From Panax quinquefolius (Eukaryota; Streptophyta; Magnoliopsida; Apiales; Araliaceae), in assembly GCA_020205615.1 (NCBI GenBank), contig CM035168.1, forward strand, positions 122,163,573 to 122,227,572: 64,000 nucleotides of DNA. The letters run 5' to 3'. Numbering within the stretch: the first letter of the stretch is position 1; each line of letters begins with the position of its first letter. Below are positions 49,000 through 59,568 of this stretch, piece after piece. Under the pieces are notes generated by a model that saw only the letters and a list, made by a program, of their open reading frames with translations, made no database searches and had not been told where the DNA came from. A program made the position numbers and the translations under genes.

Positions 49000-49817
49000 C
49001 ATCATCCTCATGCTTATATTGTGATGAAAGTTATCTTTGGCCCGTAGTGCATAGATGGACTGTTGATTGGTATGATTATGACTATGTATTGGTATAATCA
49101 TGACCTGTAATATTACAAATGATGTGATAAAAGTCCCCATTGGCCCGTAGTGCATTGATGGATAGTTGTTGGCATGATCATGATCACTAGTGATAATAAC
49201 GAATATCCTTGGCCCGTAGTGCATGGATGATTCATGGATGTGATACTAATGAATATCATTGGCCCGTAGTGCATGAATAATTCAGTGATGTGGATTATTT
49301 ATTGAGTTGTGTTACAACGATAAAATATTGATGATGAACTTTTAAATCATAGAAGATAGTAGATATCATGCTCTACTTGACTCTTCTAATGGATTGCTTG
49401 TTTCGCTGCAGTTAAACTTGTTGTTTATTGTATTCTATCAGTTTAACACTGTTGAAGGCTAATGATAATTTATTCTGTATTGTCTTAGTTATAATATTTT
49501 TTACTGGGCTAGCTGAGCTCATCATTTGCTTTCATTGTTCTCTTTAGGAAATGAGAACATAGTCGGGACTAGTCGGGGAATGGAGTGACAGTTTGAGATG
49601 GTGGCTGTAGTAGTCCTCATTATTTTATAAAATAGTGTGATAATAATTGTAATGAGGACTCCATTTGAGTTTGGATATTGTCTAGGAGATAATATTCGTG
49701 TTAAAACTCTCAGCTACGTTTTTATCGTATTATATAAATGAAGTTTGTATTTAAATTCTGTACCATGTATTTGGCGACTCAAAATGGGTTCTGTATACCT
49801 ATTTTGGGGGCGTCACA
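49000..49817 (+). repeat. Solo LTR F, right part
   Basis: Continuation of the LTR begun at 3902. It carries hairpin-like units with CCCGTAGTGCAT (49029-49275), acceptor-like CTCTTTAG/GAAATGAG (49547) and the terminus GGGGGCGTCACA at 49817, followed by TTCAT (49818-49822). Confidence 0.8.
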
Positions 49818-50344
49818 TTCATCAATCAGAAAATAAAGCTTCCTAATTTGGCATTCTTCTCTAGCTCTTCTTTTCTTAACTTGATATCGATATTTCAACT
49901 TGTCAAGTCTATAATATGCTTCTTCTAATTCCTCCGAAAAAAAATCATATTTAGACAACAAGTATTTACGATGACGTACATAAGTTTCATACTCCAAAAA
50001 ATCACATTTTTATTTTAAAAAATCAATATAACCCCTTATTTGTTCAATTCTTGCCTTTGTAGCTTTTGACATTCTTACTACACGGATCTGGATTGATATT
50101 TTTTTTTAAAATTTTTTATGAATCAACAGAAAATTAAAAGGTAGATTCGACTAGTTATACCTAGTCCCCACGATGGATGAACAGTTGCTTTTAATCCTCA
50201 GCTAAGCAGCTTCGATCGATATCATTCTCCTTTACACTGACATTGGAGTGGGTTGTCTCTTAAAATACATCAAATATTTAAATTGCCCATAAATACCGAA
50301 ACATAAATTATATCGAATCTTGACAGATAACTCTTCTCATGTCA
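49818..50344 (-). mobile_element. 5' half of the short non-autonomous LTR retroelement (minus)
   Basis: On the minus strand the LTR starts at 50344 (TGACATGAGAAGAGTTATCT) and matches the copy at 3419 for about 85 bp. A primer-site-like TGATATC...AAGC (about 50222-50207) follows. An open reading from 50074 (MSKATKARIEQIRGYIDFLK, one TAA, then KCDFLEYETYVRHRKYLLSK and a basic, coiled-coil-like stretch) is cut at 49823 by solo LTR F. It rejoins at 3896 for about a dozen codons before a stop. No known domain; a gag-like or captured coding fragment is possible. Confidence 0.55.
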
Positions 50345-50370
50345 TATATATATATATATATATATACAGA

Positions 50371-50591
50371 CAGGATCAAGAGTAGACCTCTTAAGTAGTA
50401 GAACTCTCTTAAATAATAGAATTTTATCAAAACGACGTAGTTTTGATAAGACGCGGTGGCATTTTTGTAAATACCATGCCACCGCGTATTTACAAAAATA
50501 CCACTGCTGCCTTATCAAAACTACGTCGCTTTTGATAAAATTCTATTATTTAAGGCATTCGCTATTTAAAATTCTACTCTTGATTCTTTTC

Positions 50592-50593
<2 letters not shown>
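50371..50593. mobile_element. MITE with long inverted repeats
   Basis: Two arms of about 80-100 bp, ATCAAGAGTAGA... (50375) and ...TCTACTCTTGAT (ends 50584), pair almost to the centre. They include TAATAGAATTTTATCAAAA and GACGTAGTTTTGATAAG with their complements. It lies between (AT)n runs, so the target duplication (probably TA) cannot be read. It has no coding capacity. Confidence 0.75.

Positions 50594-50644
<51 letters not shown>
50594..50644. repeat. (AT)n microsatellite
   Basis: About 25 AT units between the MITE and the Aux/IAA-carrying element. Confidence 0.95.
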
Positions 50645-50645
<1 letters not shown>

Positions 50646-51861
50646 CAATGATCCATAACATATGTATTTGTTATGGATCAAAAATGGCAAATAACATCTT
50701 AATTGTCCGTTATAATTATCAACGACATGGATTAAAAAAATGAACTCGTTGTTTGCTAGAATTACTAGCTAGCGGACTAGATTTTGGACCATAATACCCA
50801 TATCCGCTAGAATTACTAGCCGACTTAAAGCAAACACCTGTGATGCATCCATATTACTTATGAGCAGAAATACTTGTAGCTTCAATACTTATGAAGCAAC
50901 ACCACATGGGGCAATACTTGAAGCAACAATACATATGAACACCAGCAATCAAGAAGAAGGGAGTAGTATCAAAACAAGAAAGAAGGAAAGAAAGAAAATA
51001 TTTAGAGAGAAGTAGATCTGAGTGTAGTAGCTAGCAATAGACCTGACCAAATATGGTTATGGGTTGATTTTGGTTTATAAAATATGGTTATGGGTTGATT
51101 TTAATTTACAAACTATATTATCTATATTTTTTAATATAGGTTGTGTGGGTTGAAACCAAATAGTTATGGGTTCAATTTAGTCAATAGAAAAAGGCTATGA
51201 ACACTCGTAGAAGTGTTTGAAAAAGTACCTGACCGAGTGCTAGGGTTCCGAAAAGGACTAGATTATATCCTTAACATGCACAATTTTTTTCCTTAATATG
51301 CACATTTTTTTTCCAAAAACAAACAATATTTAAGAAGATATTAGTGTGTTGTAAGCAAGTTTTATCTTAAAAGAAGTTAAATATGCACAAATTAATGTTT
51401 TTTCCCTTCTTCTTAATTATATATAGGTATATAAATTATATATGTTGATGGTCATTAATTAATTGTTTTAACTCTTAAGGGAATTGTGGATCCCGAGGAG
51501 TGATGGATTTCATGAATGAGAGCAAGTTGATGGATCTTCTCAACTGTTTTGATTATGTTTCAACTTATGAAGACAAGGATAGATGGCGATTAGATATGCT
51601 CGTGTGCTCATAAGTATTGCTGCTACAAGTATTGCTGCTCATAAGTATTGATGCTTCACATGTGTTTGTTTCAAGTCATCTGCTAGTAGTTCTAGCGGAT
51701 TAGCGGATGTGGGTATTATGATTCAAAATCCAGTCCCTTAGTAATTGTAGTGGACAACGAGTTTATTTTTTTTAATCCATGCCGTTAATAATTATAACGG
51801 ACGATTAAGATGTTATTTTCTCATTTTTGATCCATAACAAATACATGTTATGATTATTATT

Positions 51862-51865
<4 letters not shown>
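50645..51865. mobile_element. Long-TIR element carrying an Aux/IAA exon (Pack-type)
   Basis: Inverted arms of about 270 bp: left 50645-50935 and right 51600-51865 match in opposite orientation (CATAACATATGTATTTGTTATGGATCAAA; TCTTAATTGTCCGTTATAAT; CCGCTAGAATTACTAG; ACTTATGAGCAG). Each arm also holds a small palindrome, GATCCATAAC...GTTATGGATC. The interior is non-transposon and includes an Aux/IAA coding exon. It is embedded in (TA)n, so the target duplication is masked. The long TIRs and captured exon resemble Pack-MULEs; superfamily not proven. Confidence 0.68.
51472..51613 (+). pseudogene. Aux/IAA PB1-domain exon fragment
   Basis: After a polypyrimidine stretch, the frame [20 protein letters not shown] continues [15 protein letters not shown], matching the domain III/IV (PB1) part of Aux/IAA auxin-response repressors, where the family reads [20 protein letters not shown]. 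Here the GDW turn is lost by a frame change (DRWRLDML) and the frame ends at TAA 51611-51613. Only about 45 codons of a roughly 200-residue protein are present, with no degron or EAR motif, so it is a captured fragment, not a working repressor. Confidence 0.72.

Positions 51866-51911
<46 letters not shown>
51866..51911. repeat. (TA)n microsatellite
   Basis: About 23 TA units at the right border of the Aux/IAA-carrying element. Confidence 0.95.
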
Positions 51912-51913
<2 letters not shown>

Positions 51914-52078
51914 TGAATAAATAATTTCTACAAATGACCCGTTAAAGCATAAAAACACGGTAATCTCATTATGATAATTTTCCCGAATTAGAAAAGCAAT
52001 AACACCACAATAATTATATACAAAAACAACTTAATTTCGCCCACGTTTTCATTCCCCACATTTGGTCGAATTTTTGCG

Positions 52079-52087
52079 TATATATAT
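52079..52087 (+). promoter_or_regulatory. Candidate TATA box of MBD gene 1
   Basis: TATATATAT in TTTGCGTATATATATCCCC, about 155 bp upstream of the ATG at 52241. The 5' leader then contains a compound microsatellite. Confidence 0.45.
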
Positions 52088-52164
52088 CCCCTCATCAGCA
52101 AACCTTGTATATGCTCTCTATCTATATATTATACTCACTAGCCAATACTTTGTCTAATTAGTTC

Positions 52165-52165
52165 T

Positions 52166-52231
<66 letters not shown>
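52165..52231 (+). repeat. Compound (CT)n(AT)n(AC)n microsatellite in the 5' leader
   Basis: About 14 CT, 11 AT and 8 AC units, ending ten bases before the start codon of MBD gene 1. Likely variable in length. Confidence 0.9.
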
Positions 52232-52240
52232 AACACACTA

Positions 52241-52590
52241 ATGGTCTTCTTCTTCAATTTTGATGCTGGTGGGGGCGATCTCGCCCTAGTCCCGTATCAG
52301 CAGGTTAAAAATTGTAGCTTGAAGATGTTGGATATATAATTTTTTTATTAATTAATTATTTATGAAAATTCACACACCAATAGATCTCTTACATTTTGTC
52401 TTACAATTTATTTACGTTCTTACCTGCAGCAGAATCAATTAACAGTACCGGATACGGAGAATGTTCTTGCTCCGCTACCCATATCCATCATAGTTCCAAG
52501 TGACAAGCAGGTGAAATTAACAATTTTCATGGCCCTTTTTTTTATTTATTTTAATTTTTTCATATCTAAAAAAACTCATAAGCTCTACTC

Positions 52591-52644
<54 letters not shown>

Positions 52645-53243
52645 AGAGAGAGAGAGTTATACGCTAAATTAGGTTTTCCTAATGAATTGAAGTTGCAGAA
52701 TCCATCGATGGCATCAACAATGAGGGTTCGAACCAGAACACCCCGATCCTCATTGGTATCTTTTTCACACCCATTCAACTTCACACTGCCAGAAACATGT
52801 GTTCAGTCCTTGTTAACAATGGAGCCGGTAATTTAATCAATTTATTTATTCATTCATAAGACCTATATATATATATATATATATATATAGGTCTTTCTTC
52901 CAGTTTTCTTTTCTTTATCTCTCGTACTTGTAATTAATTATTACTTCTCCTCACATAAAAATAGTCTCATTGTCATTTTGTATTCCACAATTAAAAAAAA
53001 AATCGTCTTTAAATTGATAATACTATATTTAAAAGATAATTGATATTTTTACATGTTCTCTCGCATGAATAGTTATTGAGTTCTACATTTATAAGGAAGA
53101 CTTGTGTGAAACTATCATTTTTCTGTGTGGACAAAATATTTTAATTTTTTTTTATCATAATTTCATTATTCTTCAGAACTGATGGAGTGTATAAATTTTA
53201 AAGCTAGCTATCTAGCTAATTAATCTAGTGTTTGTCTCTCTGA

Positions 53244-53290
<47 letters not shown>

Positions 53291-56092
53291 ATATATATAT
53301 GTATGTACATCAAACAGAAAGTGAAGCTCCAGTTTGAAGCTATTAGGCATCTTAAGCAGAGCTGCTGGTTGTCCTTGCCTGAACGGTTGACGGGGTGGCA
53401 AGTTGAAAAACGCCAGCGTCACAACGGAATCATTGATAAAGTAAATGGGGTCATCAATCAGCTAGATATTTTAATTTACATGCATGTTATATGAATCTCC
53501 TCAGCTCGCGTGTGTGTGTATATATATATATATTCTTATTGTTCCTTAGAAATGTTATATAATTGGGTATTGATCTATGAGTTAAGGTTAAAGAAAATCG
53601 AAATTTTGTCGTGCAGTTTTATTACCATCCCACAATAAAATTACGATCTGAGGCCCAGGTCAAGTTTTATATCAAGTACGGTTTTGTGCCGAATAGAAAA
53701 CCAGCTAGGGGGAAAAGATCAAGGGAAGAAGTCTCGTCGGTGAGTTCCTTTTTTTTTTTCATCATGCTAGTATTGCTCCTGTTAAGTGTTTACATCGTTT
53801 TACAAAAGCAGTCAATTCATTGACAAAATTTACAAACTTTTACAATGTTTGTTTCAAAATTATTCAATGTTTAGTATAATAATATATGATAGGCTTAAAT
53901 ATAATTTATTATCCTAAACTATAGGCCATATTTTACTTCGGTGATCCACCTTTCAATTTTGTCAATTAGATGATTGAACTATTGATTTTTTCCATTCAAG
54001 AACAATTGAGTGTGTCAACGTCGTAAATCACGCGTGATTATTTTGATTAAGCAATTAGTCAAATTTGAGTTGAATTTAAAAATAGTATTTTATTTTTTCT
54101 TAACACATTTAAAGGGCAAATTTGTCAAATCACTTTATATTAGACATTAATACTAATCAAAAACAACAGATTGAATCTCACAGCTCTCAGAAAATCTAAA
54201 CTTAGACAGATTTGTCTCCTTCATCACTGACCCAACCATTGCTACAAAAATCAAAAAATTCAGAAAATTTCAGGTATAAACCCTAGGCAACATAAACAAA
54301 CACAGAAATCCTTTCCTCATCATCTTCACCGCCATTTTTCCCCTTTCCTTGAAGAGATAGAAAGCAGAGAGTGTGTATTTTCTTTAGAGAGAGGAAACAG
54401 AAAAGAGCGTAAAAGATTTACATAAGTTAGGTTTGGGGTTTCATTTGGATCTTTGAAATCTTCAGAAAACAAATTAAACAGTTGGAGAAAGAGAGATTCG
54501 AGTCAAAGTGTTTGTCTTGAGAATTTGGGTCCAAGAAAAGATCGATATCTTCAGAGTGAAATGGATTGGGATTTGGGGAGAGCGAATATGCCGTTATTTC
54601 TGCGTTTCTTCTATTCAAAAAACAAACTAAAGATCGAGGTCGTCAAATTGAGATGTCAAAAATGTCTTTGTTTTGATTTTCTTCTTTCTTGAATTTGGGT
54701 ATGCAAAGAGGCAAGTTTTGGTTGAGATCTACCAGATCTGAGAAGTCAGTGAACATGTGAAGTGAAGATGCATCAGCGGTTGGGCTGGGGATCTCGAGGG
54801 CTAAATGGGTATTAGGGTTTAGGGAATTGTCGGAGAAGAGGCCATTATTGTCTCTCTGTTTATTCCACCACTCTTGAAATTCATAGTTAGGAGCGCGAGA
54901 CATAAATATATGTATATATGTAAAATGAACTGTATGTATAGGTGAGTATGTTCTGAGATCTCTTTCTCTGTGTCAGTGAACCATTACAGTGAGAGATATT
55001 GAGGGGTTTTAGGTAAAAGTAGATTCGTTCACCAGATGAAGCGGAAGGGTGTCTGTAATGAAGTGAAGATGCATCTGTGGGTTGATTTGGTTATGCAGAG
55101 AGGCAAGGTTTGGTTGAGATCGATTGTGATGGTTTAATGCTTTTGATTGTTGTGTGGCAATTTTACCCTTGAATATATTAAAAATATTTAATAACAAAAT
55201 AAAAATTTAATTTTTTATACACATCAGTTGATTAATGGCCATTTCGAGGAACCGCGTTAGCAATTTCGACGCGTGGCGTATTAAATTTGTTGAAATTAAA
55301 AAAAATCAATAGTTCAATCATGTAATTTACAAAATTGAAAGGTGGATCACCGAGGTGAAATATGGCCTATAGTTTAGGGTAGTAAATTATATTTAAGCCT
55401 ATATGATAGTATGCTAATAAAAATTATGATAATAATAAATTTGAGAATACTATGTTTCATTAGAATACAATAAAAAAATTTAAAATGAAATAATATTTTT
55501 TAATTAAAAAATGTTATGAAACGTAATAGAAGGAAGGGGTATATCTATAGCTAGATATATATATGCGTAAAGATATGCTTTTTTTAAGACTAATCTTATG
55601 GCATTGCAGAAGGAGCCAACAACTACAGATATTGTGGGCACATTGCTGTCTCACACGGAAAAGACCCTCCTTCAAAACTGTAACAACACGGCCAACATTC
55701 ATGCTGTGGATAGAATAATAGCGGGGCAGCTACACTGGACTAAGGCTGCGGCATCCCCACCTCCAGCTGGTAATATATATACTATATTTTCTTTATTAGG
55801 TCCAAAATGTAGAATTAATTTGATTTTTTAAAATTAATTTGAGATATTTTCAAATTAAAAAAAATTATTTATAGACTAGTATTAAGTGATTTTTTGACAA
55901 CATGATCGATCTATTTGTTCAGTTCTAAAATTAAATGAATCACATCAATTATGAATTTAAAAATATCTCAAAATAAATCTTATATTTTTTTTTTTTTACT
56001 TCAACTCGTCTTTTTTTAATAATTAAATCTCAATTTCAATTAGTTCAAGAGGTTATGATTGTTAATTAGTAGTAAATAAGATCCCTTTTAAC

Positions 56093-56146
<54 letters not shown>

Positions 56147-56694
56147 CAGGTATAACTGAACCAGTTGAAGTCGTTGAAAATTTAGGCGCTAGTAATTCAT
56201 CATCAATGCAAAATGAAGAAGAAGAACAAGAACAACAAATTGATGCTGCCCTTCAAGATCAACTTTTTCTTCTTGAAGAACGGGCCTATAACCAAATAGA
56301 GTCTGACTATGCAATCATGGAACCTATTGTAGGTGGATTTCAAACTTTTTTCCTTAACAGCGCCGGGGATATTACTGAAGAGGCACCACCAGCTGGTATA
56401 CTTCAACTCAAATTAATTCGATTAATTAATAAGTTTAATAATTCAATTAAGAACCTTTTAATTAATTAGTAATTAAATTGTGCAGGATATGGGGATCAGC
56501 CTAGAGCAAATGCTGAAGTACTAGAAAATGTAGGTGCTCCTTCAATAAACCAAAACCAAGAAGCTGCACAAATTCCGGCGCTGCAAGATGATCAGCTTCT
56601 TGATCTTCAACTGGCTGACGAAGATGGATTTGATGATTTATTCAGGGATGACCCTATTATGTTTGGCTTTGGCCCTTTGTTGTTGCCCTTTTGA
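52241..56694 (+). CDS. Methyl-CpG-binding-domain protein, MBD gene 1 (8 exons)
   Basis: Exons 52241-52303, 52430-52510, 52699-52827, 53318-53440, 53617-53739, 55610-55769, 56150-56395 and 56486-56694 join in frame (all GT-AG) to 377 residues ending in TGA. Exons 4 and 5 encode an MBD fold at about residues 107-160: CWLSLPERLTGWQVEKRQR, then HNGIIDKFYYHP and KLRSEAQVKFYI. The WxxLPxxxxGW start, DKFYY and LRS segments match the places of DNA-contacting residues in plant MBD5/6/7-type domains. That suggests a nuclear reader of methylated DNA, not tested. A basic patch (NRKPARGKRSREE) follows. Exons 7 and 8 are duplicated acidic modules; the C-terminus (EDGFDDLFRDD) resembles an activation-type segment. 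The ATG is the first in frame and follows a CT/AT/AC leader. Intron 5 holds a Mutator-like element. Confidence 0.85.
53892..55399. mobile_element. Mutator-like element (MULE/Pack-MULE) in MBD gene 1 intron 5
   Basis: 1508 bp with TIRs of about 100 bp starting GGCTTAAATATAATTTA on both ends and a few mismatches. A perfect 9-bp duplication TATATGATA lies at 53883-53891 and 55400-55408, diagnostic of the Mutator superfamily. There is no transposase. The interior has pyrimidine-rich leader-like sequence and open frames in both directions that look like captured gene material, plus two partial copies of a segment (GAAGTGAAGATGCATC at about 54757 and 55060). Confidence 0.88.
54643..54903 (-). pseudogene. 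Captured N-terminal coding fragment inside the MULE
   Basis: An 86-codon frame from an ATG at 54903: MSRAPNYEFQEWWNKQRDNN, then a Ser/Pro/Asn-rich stretch, ending KDIFDISI. The opening has the look of a conserved plant protein N-terminus, but I cannot name the family reliably. It sits near the MULE centre and has no downstream exon, as expected for a Pack-MULE capture. Confidence 0.45.
56097..56143. repeat. (TA)n microsatellite in intron 6
   Basis: About 23 TA units ending six bases before the acceptor of exon 7 (GTGCAG at 56149). Similar runs lie in introns 2 (52597-52640) and 3 (52864-52890, 53248-53300) of the gene. Confidence 0.9.
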
Positions 56695-59342
56695 ATTACA
56701 AATTATAAATGCACAATGAATTAATATAATAATTCTATTTATATAATGAAATTATAAGTGTTTCGTGTTTAACTTATTATTATAATTTTAATTTTTTTAA
56801 CGGTCTCGCATACTTTTGTTTAGCGTTTTTTTGGAACCGATCATCACAAAAATATTCTAAAGATATATAAATTTCTGATTAATGAGAAAGAAAACAAAGA
56901 TATTTTTTAACAAACATTGTTGTCATGTGTGTTGTATGTCAAAATGTATTACTGTCATTAGAAAATGAGTCTTATTTGACTATTTGTTGAATTTTACATG
57001 AAATTAACTATTCTCGACAGAAGTTTACATGCATATTTTCTATTACTTTCATTAGAAAATGAGTCTTATTTGACTATTTGTTGAATTTTACTTGCTTCCT
57101 TCGCCATTAAATTCTTAGAAATTAACTATTTTTGATAAAAGTTTCGTCAAAATTATATCTCAATTCGTCGAATTTATGCTTGTCATGAGCAGGAAAGTTT
57201 GGCGTCAAGGATTGTTCCTATTTCCGACAGAATTCCGTCAAGATAATTCTATTTACTTAGGAATTTTATTCGACAGAATATTCCGTCTCCGAAATAATTC
57301 CGTGGATCTTAAGGTTTTCTTGTAGTGTTTGTTATGACAAAAAATAATCAAAGAATTGTGTTTGAATATGTATAAGACAAACCTTGCTTAATATGATCAA
57401 CAACAAGGGAATTGATATTTCCGCAAGTAAAATTTAATAGTTTGACAATATGTCTCTCTCACATGATTATGTAACCCATCTATTATACACGTCAACCTTG
57501 TAAAATTATCATTTTTACTTGTGAAAATATCAATTCTCTATCAATAAAAGAGCAGTTCTGGGTTGCCTGGAATTTCTACAATGCAAGCTAACAACTTATA
57601 TTTAATTAATTAAGAAGTGCCAAGTCTAATTAACGTATCTATGACAAGTTTTCTAATTGGTATATTCTACATATATAAGTAGATCATGTCAGACAGAGAT
57701 TTTATCAGCTGCATGCTAGCTCGATCTTGTCAATTTTAATTTTGATTAATTATGGAAAATTAATTCAAAATGTTATAGTTATGAACACTTATATATAAAG
57801 GTGACCAATTGATTTATGAATTGATAAACACGTACGTACAATTACATCACTTTAGCATGCATGTAATTAAAGAGTTCAAACTTCAATATCAGTATATCAA
57901 CTTGTAGTCAGACACACAAGTTGATATTAAGCGCCTGACTACAAAGCTCAAAAGTTGATGGAGTATTCATTTACAAATAAAGTAGTACAACAAAGCATTT
58001 GCGACACTTTTGAAATGTCGCAAATAAATAGTACGTGCAGCTACCGGTGGATATTTAGAAAGCAACCCTAGCTACCTTAATGGTCGTCTATCCGACTAGT
58101 ATTAGTATCATTTTTATATGTCGTTTTAAGAAAAAAATTAATGGCTTACTTTCCCATAGTAATTTCTAAGCATTAAATAATATCATTTTTAAAAAATAAA
58201 TAAATTGTAAAAGGATAATATTAAAAATTTATACTTGATATAATCAATTAGATAAAACATTAATTACATTTTATTTATGGATATGCGAGTTTTCTCCCTA
58301 AACGTTAAAAAGTAACGGAAGGAATATTATATTTGGGGAGGTGATATATCCAACCACGTAAAAATATTAACGGTCCAATATCGGATTGTATTTAACATTG
58401 TACATTTGGGTTGAAATTTTCATTCTCTTATAATTAAGTTTATTTCGATATTAGTGGACCCCATATAATTTTAACATAATTACGGATAGAATTTGAACTC
58501 CAGACTATGAATTGAAGACCTTATATTTGTTGTTTAATAACAATACCAATATCTCATGAACAACTTTCTTTTCATTTCATTGCACCAGCCAAATATGCAT
58601 CTAATTCAGTTGTGGAAATATAACACACTGCACTCTTCTGGAATATTCACATTTTGAACAGTGTTAACTCAAAATTAGTCCACCTGTTATAATTGGAAGG
58701 AAATAATTTGAGGCATAAATAATCCTTCCGTTACACAAAAAAGAGTCTAATTTTGACTTTTTAAAATTAGTTTGTGAGTATTAGTTTTTATTTGATTTGT
58801 TTTAGTTAATATTATCTTAGTAATTAATTATAAACTATTCAAAAAAGTATTACGCATTAATTACGCTATTTGATGTTTTAAAAAAAATAAATGAATCGCA
58901 TTAATTTTAAAATTTAAAATTTTACAAATTGATTTCAAAATATTAAAATAAGACTCATTTAATTTGTGGCTACATTAATTATCGTTGTCATCATACTTTT
59001 TATAATGTTTAGTGGTTAACGTGAGTGAAAATTTTAAAATTTCAATTATATATATATATAGATCGATTTGATGCATGGATAATATATTGCTAAAGACACC
59101 CAAAACATAATCTGTACTTATTTTTCTTATGAGAATATATTTGTGTGGTAAATTAATAAAATTAAATATTCTTGGATCCCTTGCAATTAAACGCACTATA
59201 TAATCCAGGTGATGCATTTTCCACCCACAAATTAAACGTAGTTAATTACAAGAACATTAATTTTGATACCTACAAAGGTTTGTCCTTTTCCCGCTCTATC
59301 GTCTTAGATCTCTATCCATTTAATTCTCTAATTTGTTGCCTC
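56695..59342. other. Intergenic spacer between the MBD genes
   Basis: 2.6 kb, AT-rich, with no gene recognised. It contains a 43-bp direct duplication (56955-56997 and 57049-57091), a CACTA-type end (57100-57327) and small inverted motifs such as TTTGCGACA...TGTCGCAAA (57997-58025) and GTAGTCAG...CTGACTAC (57904-57945). The last 400 bp upstream of gene 2 hold no further signal apart from its TATA box. Confidence 0.6.
57100..57327 (-). mobile_element. CACTA-type right-end remnant
   Basis: Read on the minus strand from 57327: CACTACAAGAAAACCTTAAG, followed by GGAAT/GACGGAAT-type motifs repeated at about 57280-57220, like CACTA subterminal repeats. No partner terminus is visible nearby, so it is truncated or the partner has diverged. 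Confidence 0.6.
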
Positions 59343-59350
59343 TATAAAAA
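59343..59350 (+). promoter_or_regulatory. Candidate TATA box of MBD gene 2
   Basis: TATAAAAA in GCCTCTATAAAAACGTACC, 219 bp upstream of the ATG at 59569. Confidence 0.6.
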
Positions 59351-59568
59351 CGTACCCCCATCAGTCCACCTAAATGTATATGCACACACTGCTCAACTAC
59401 ATCATTTCTCTCTTGGTTATTATTCATCAATAATCAAGTATTCCATCCATCTCCTCCCTTTTTCTTTTTCTTTTTTAAAATTTCGTAACCTAATATTTCT
59501 CACCCTAAATCGATTTAATTTAATATCTTTGTTTCTAGATCTATCTATCCGAAAGAAAGAAAGAAAAA

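Noticed and set aside
53225..53422. Minus-strand open frame ending in YIYI repeats
   Set aside because: It is antisense to MBD exon 4 and runs into an (AT)n microsatellite. The + strand exon has splice sites and domain homology.
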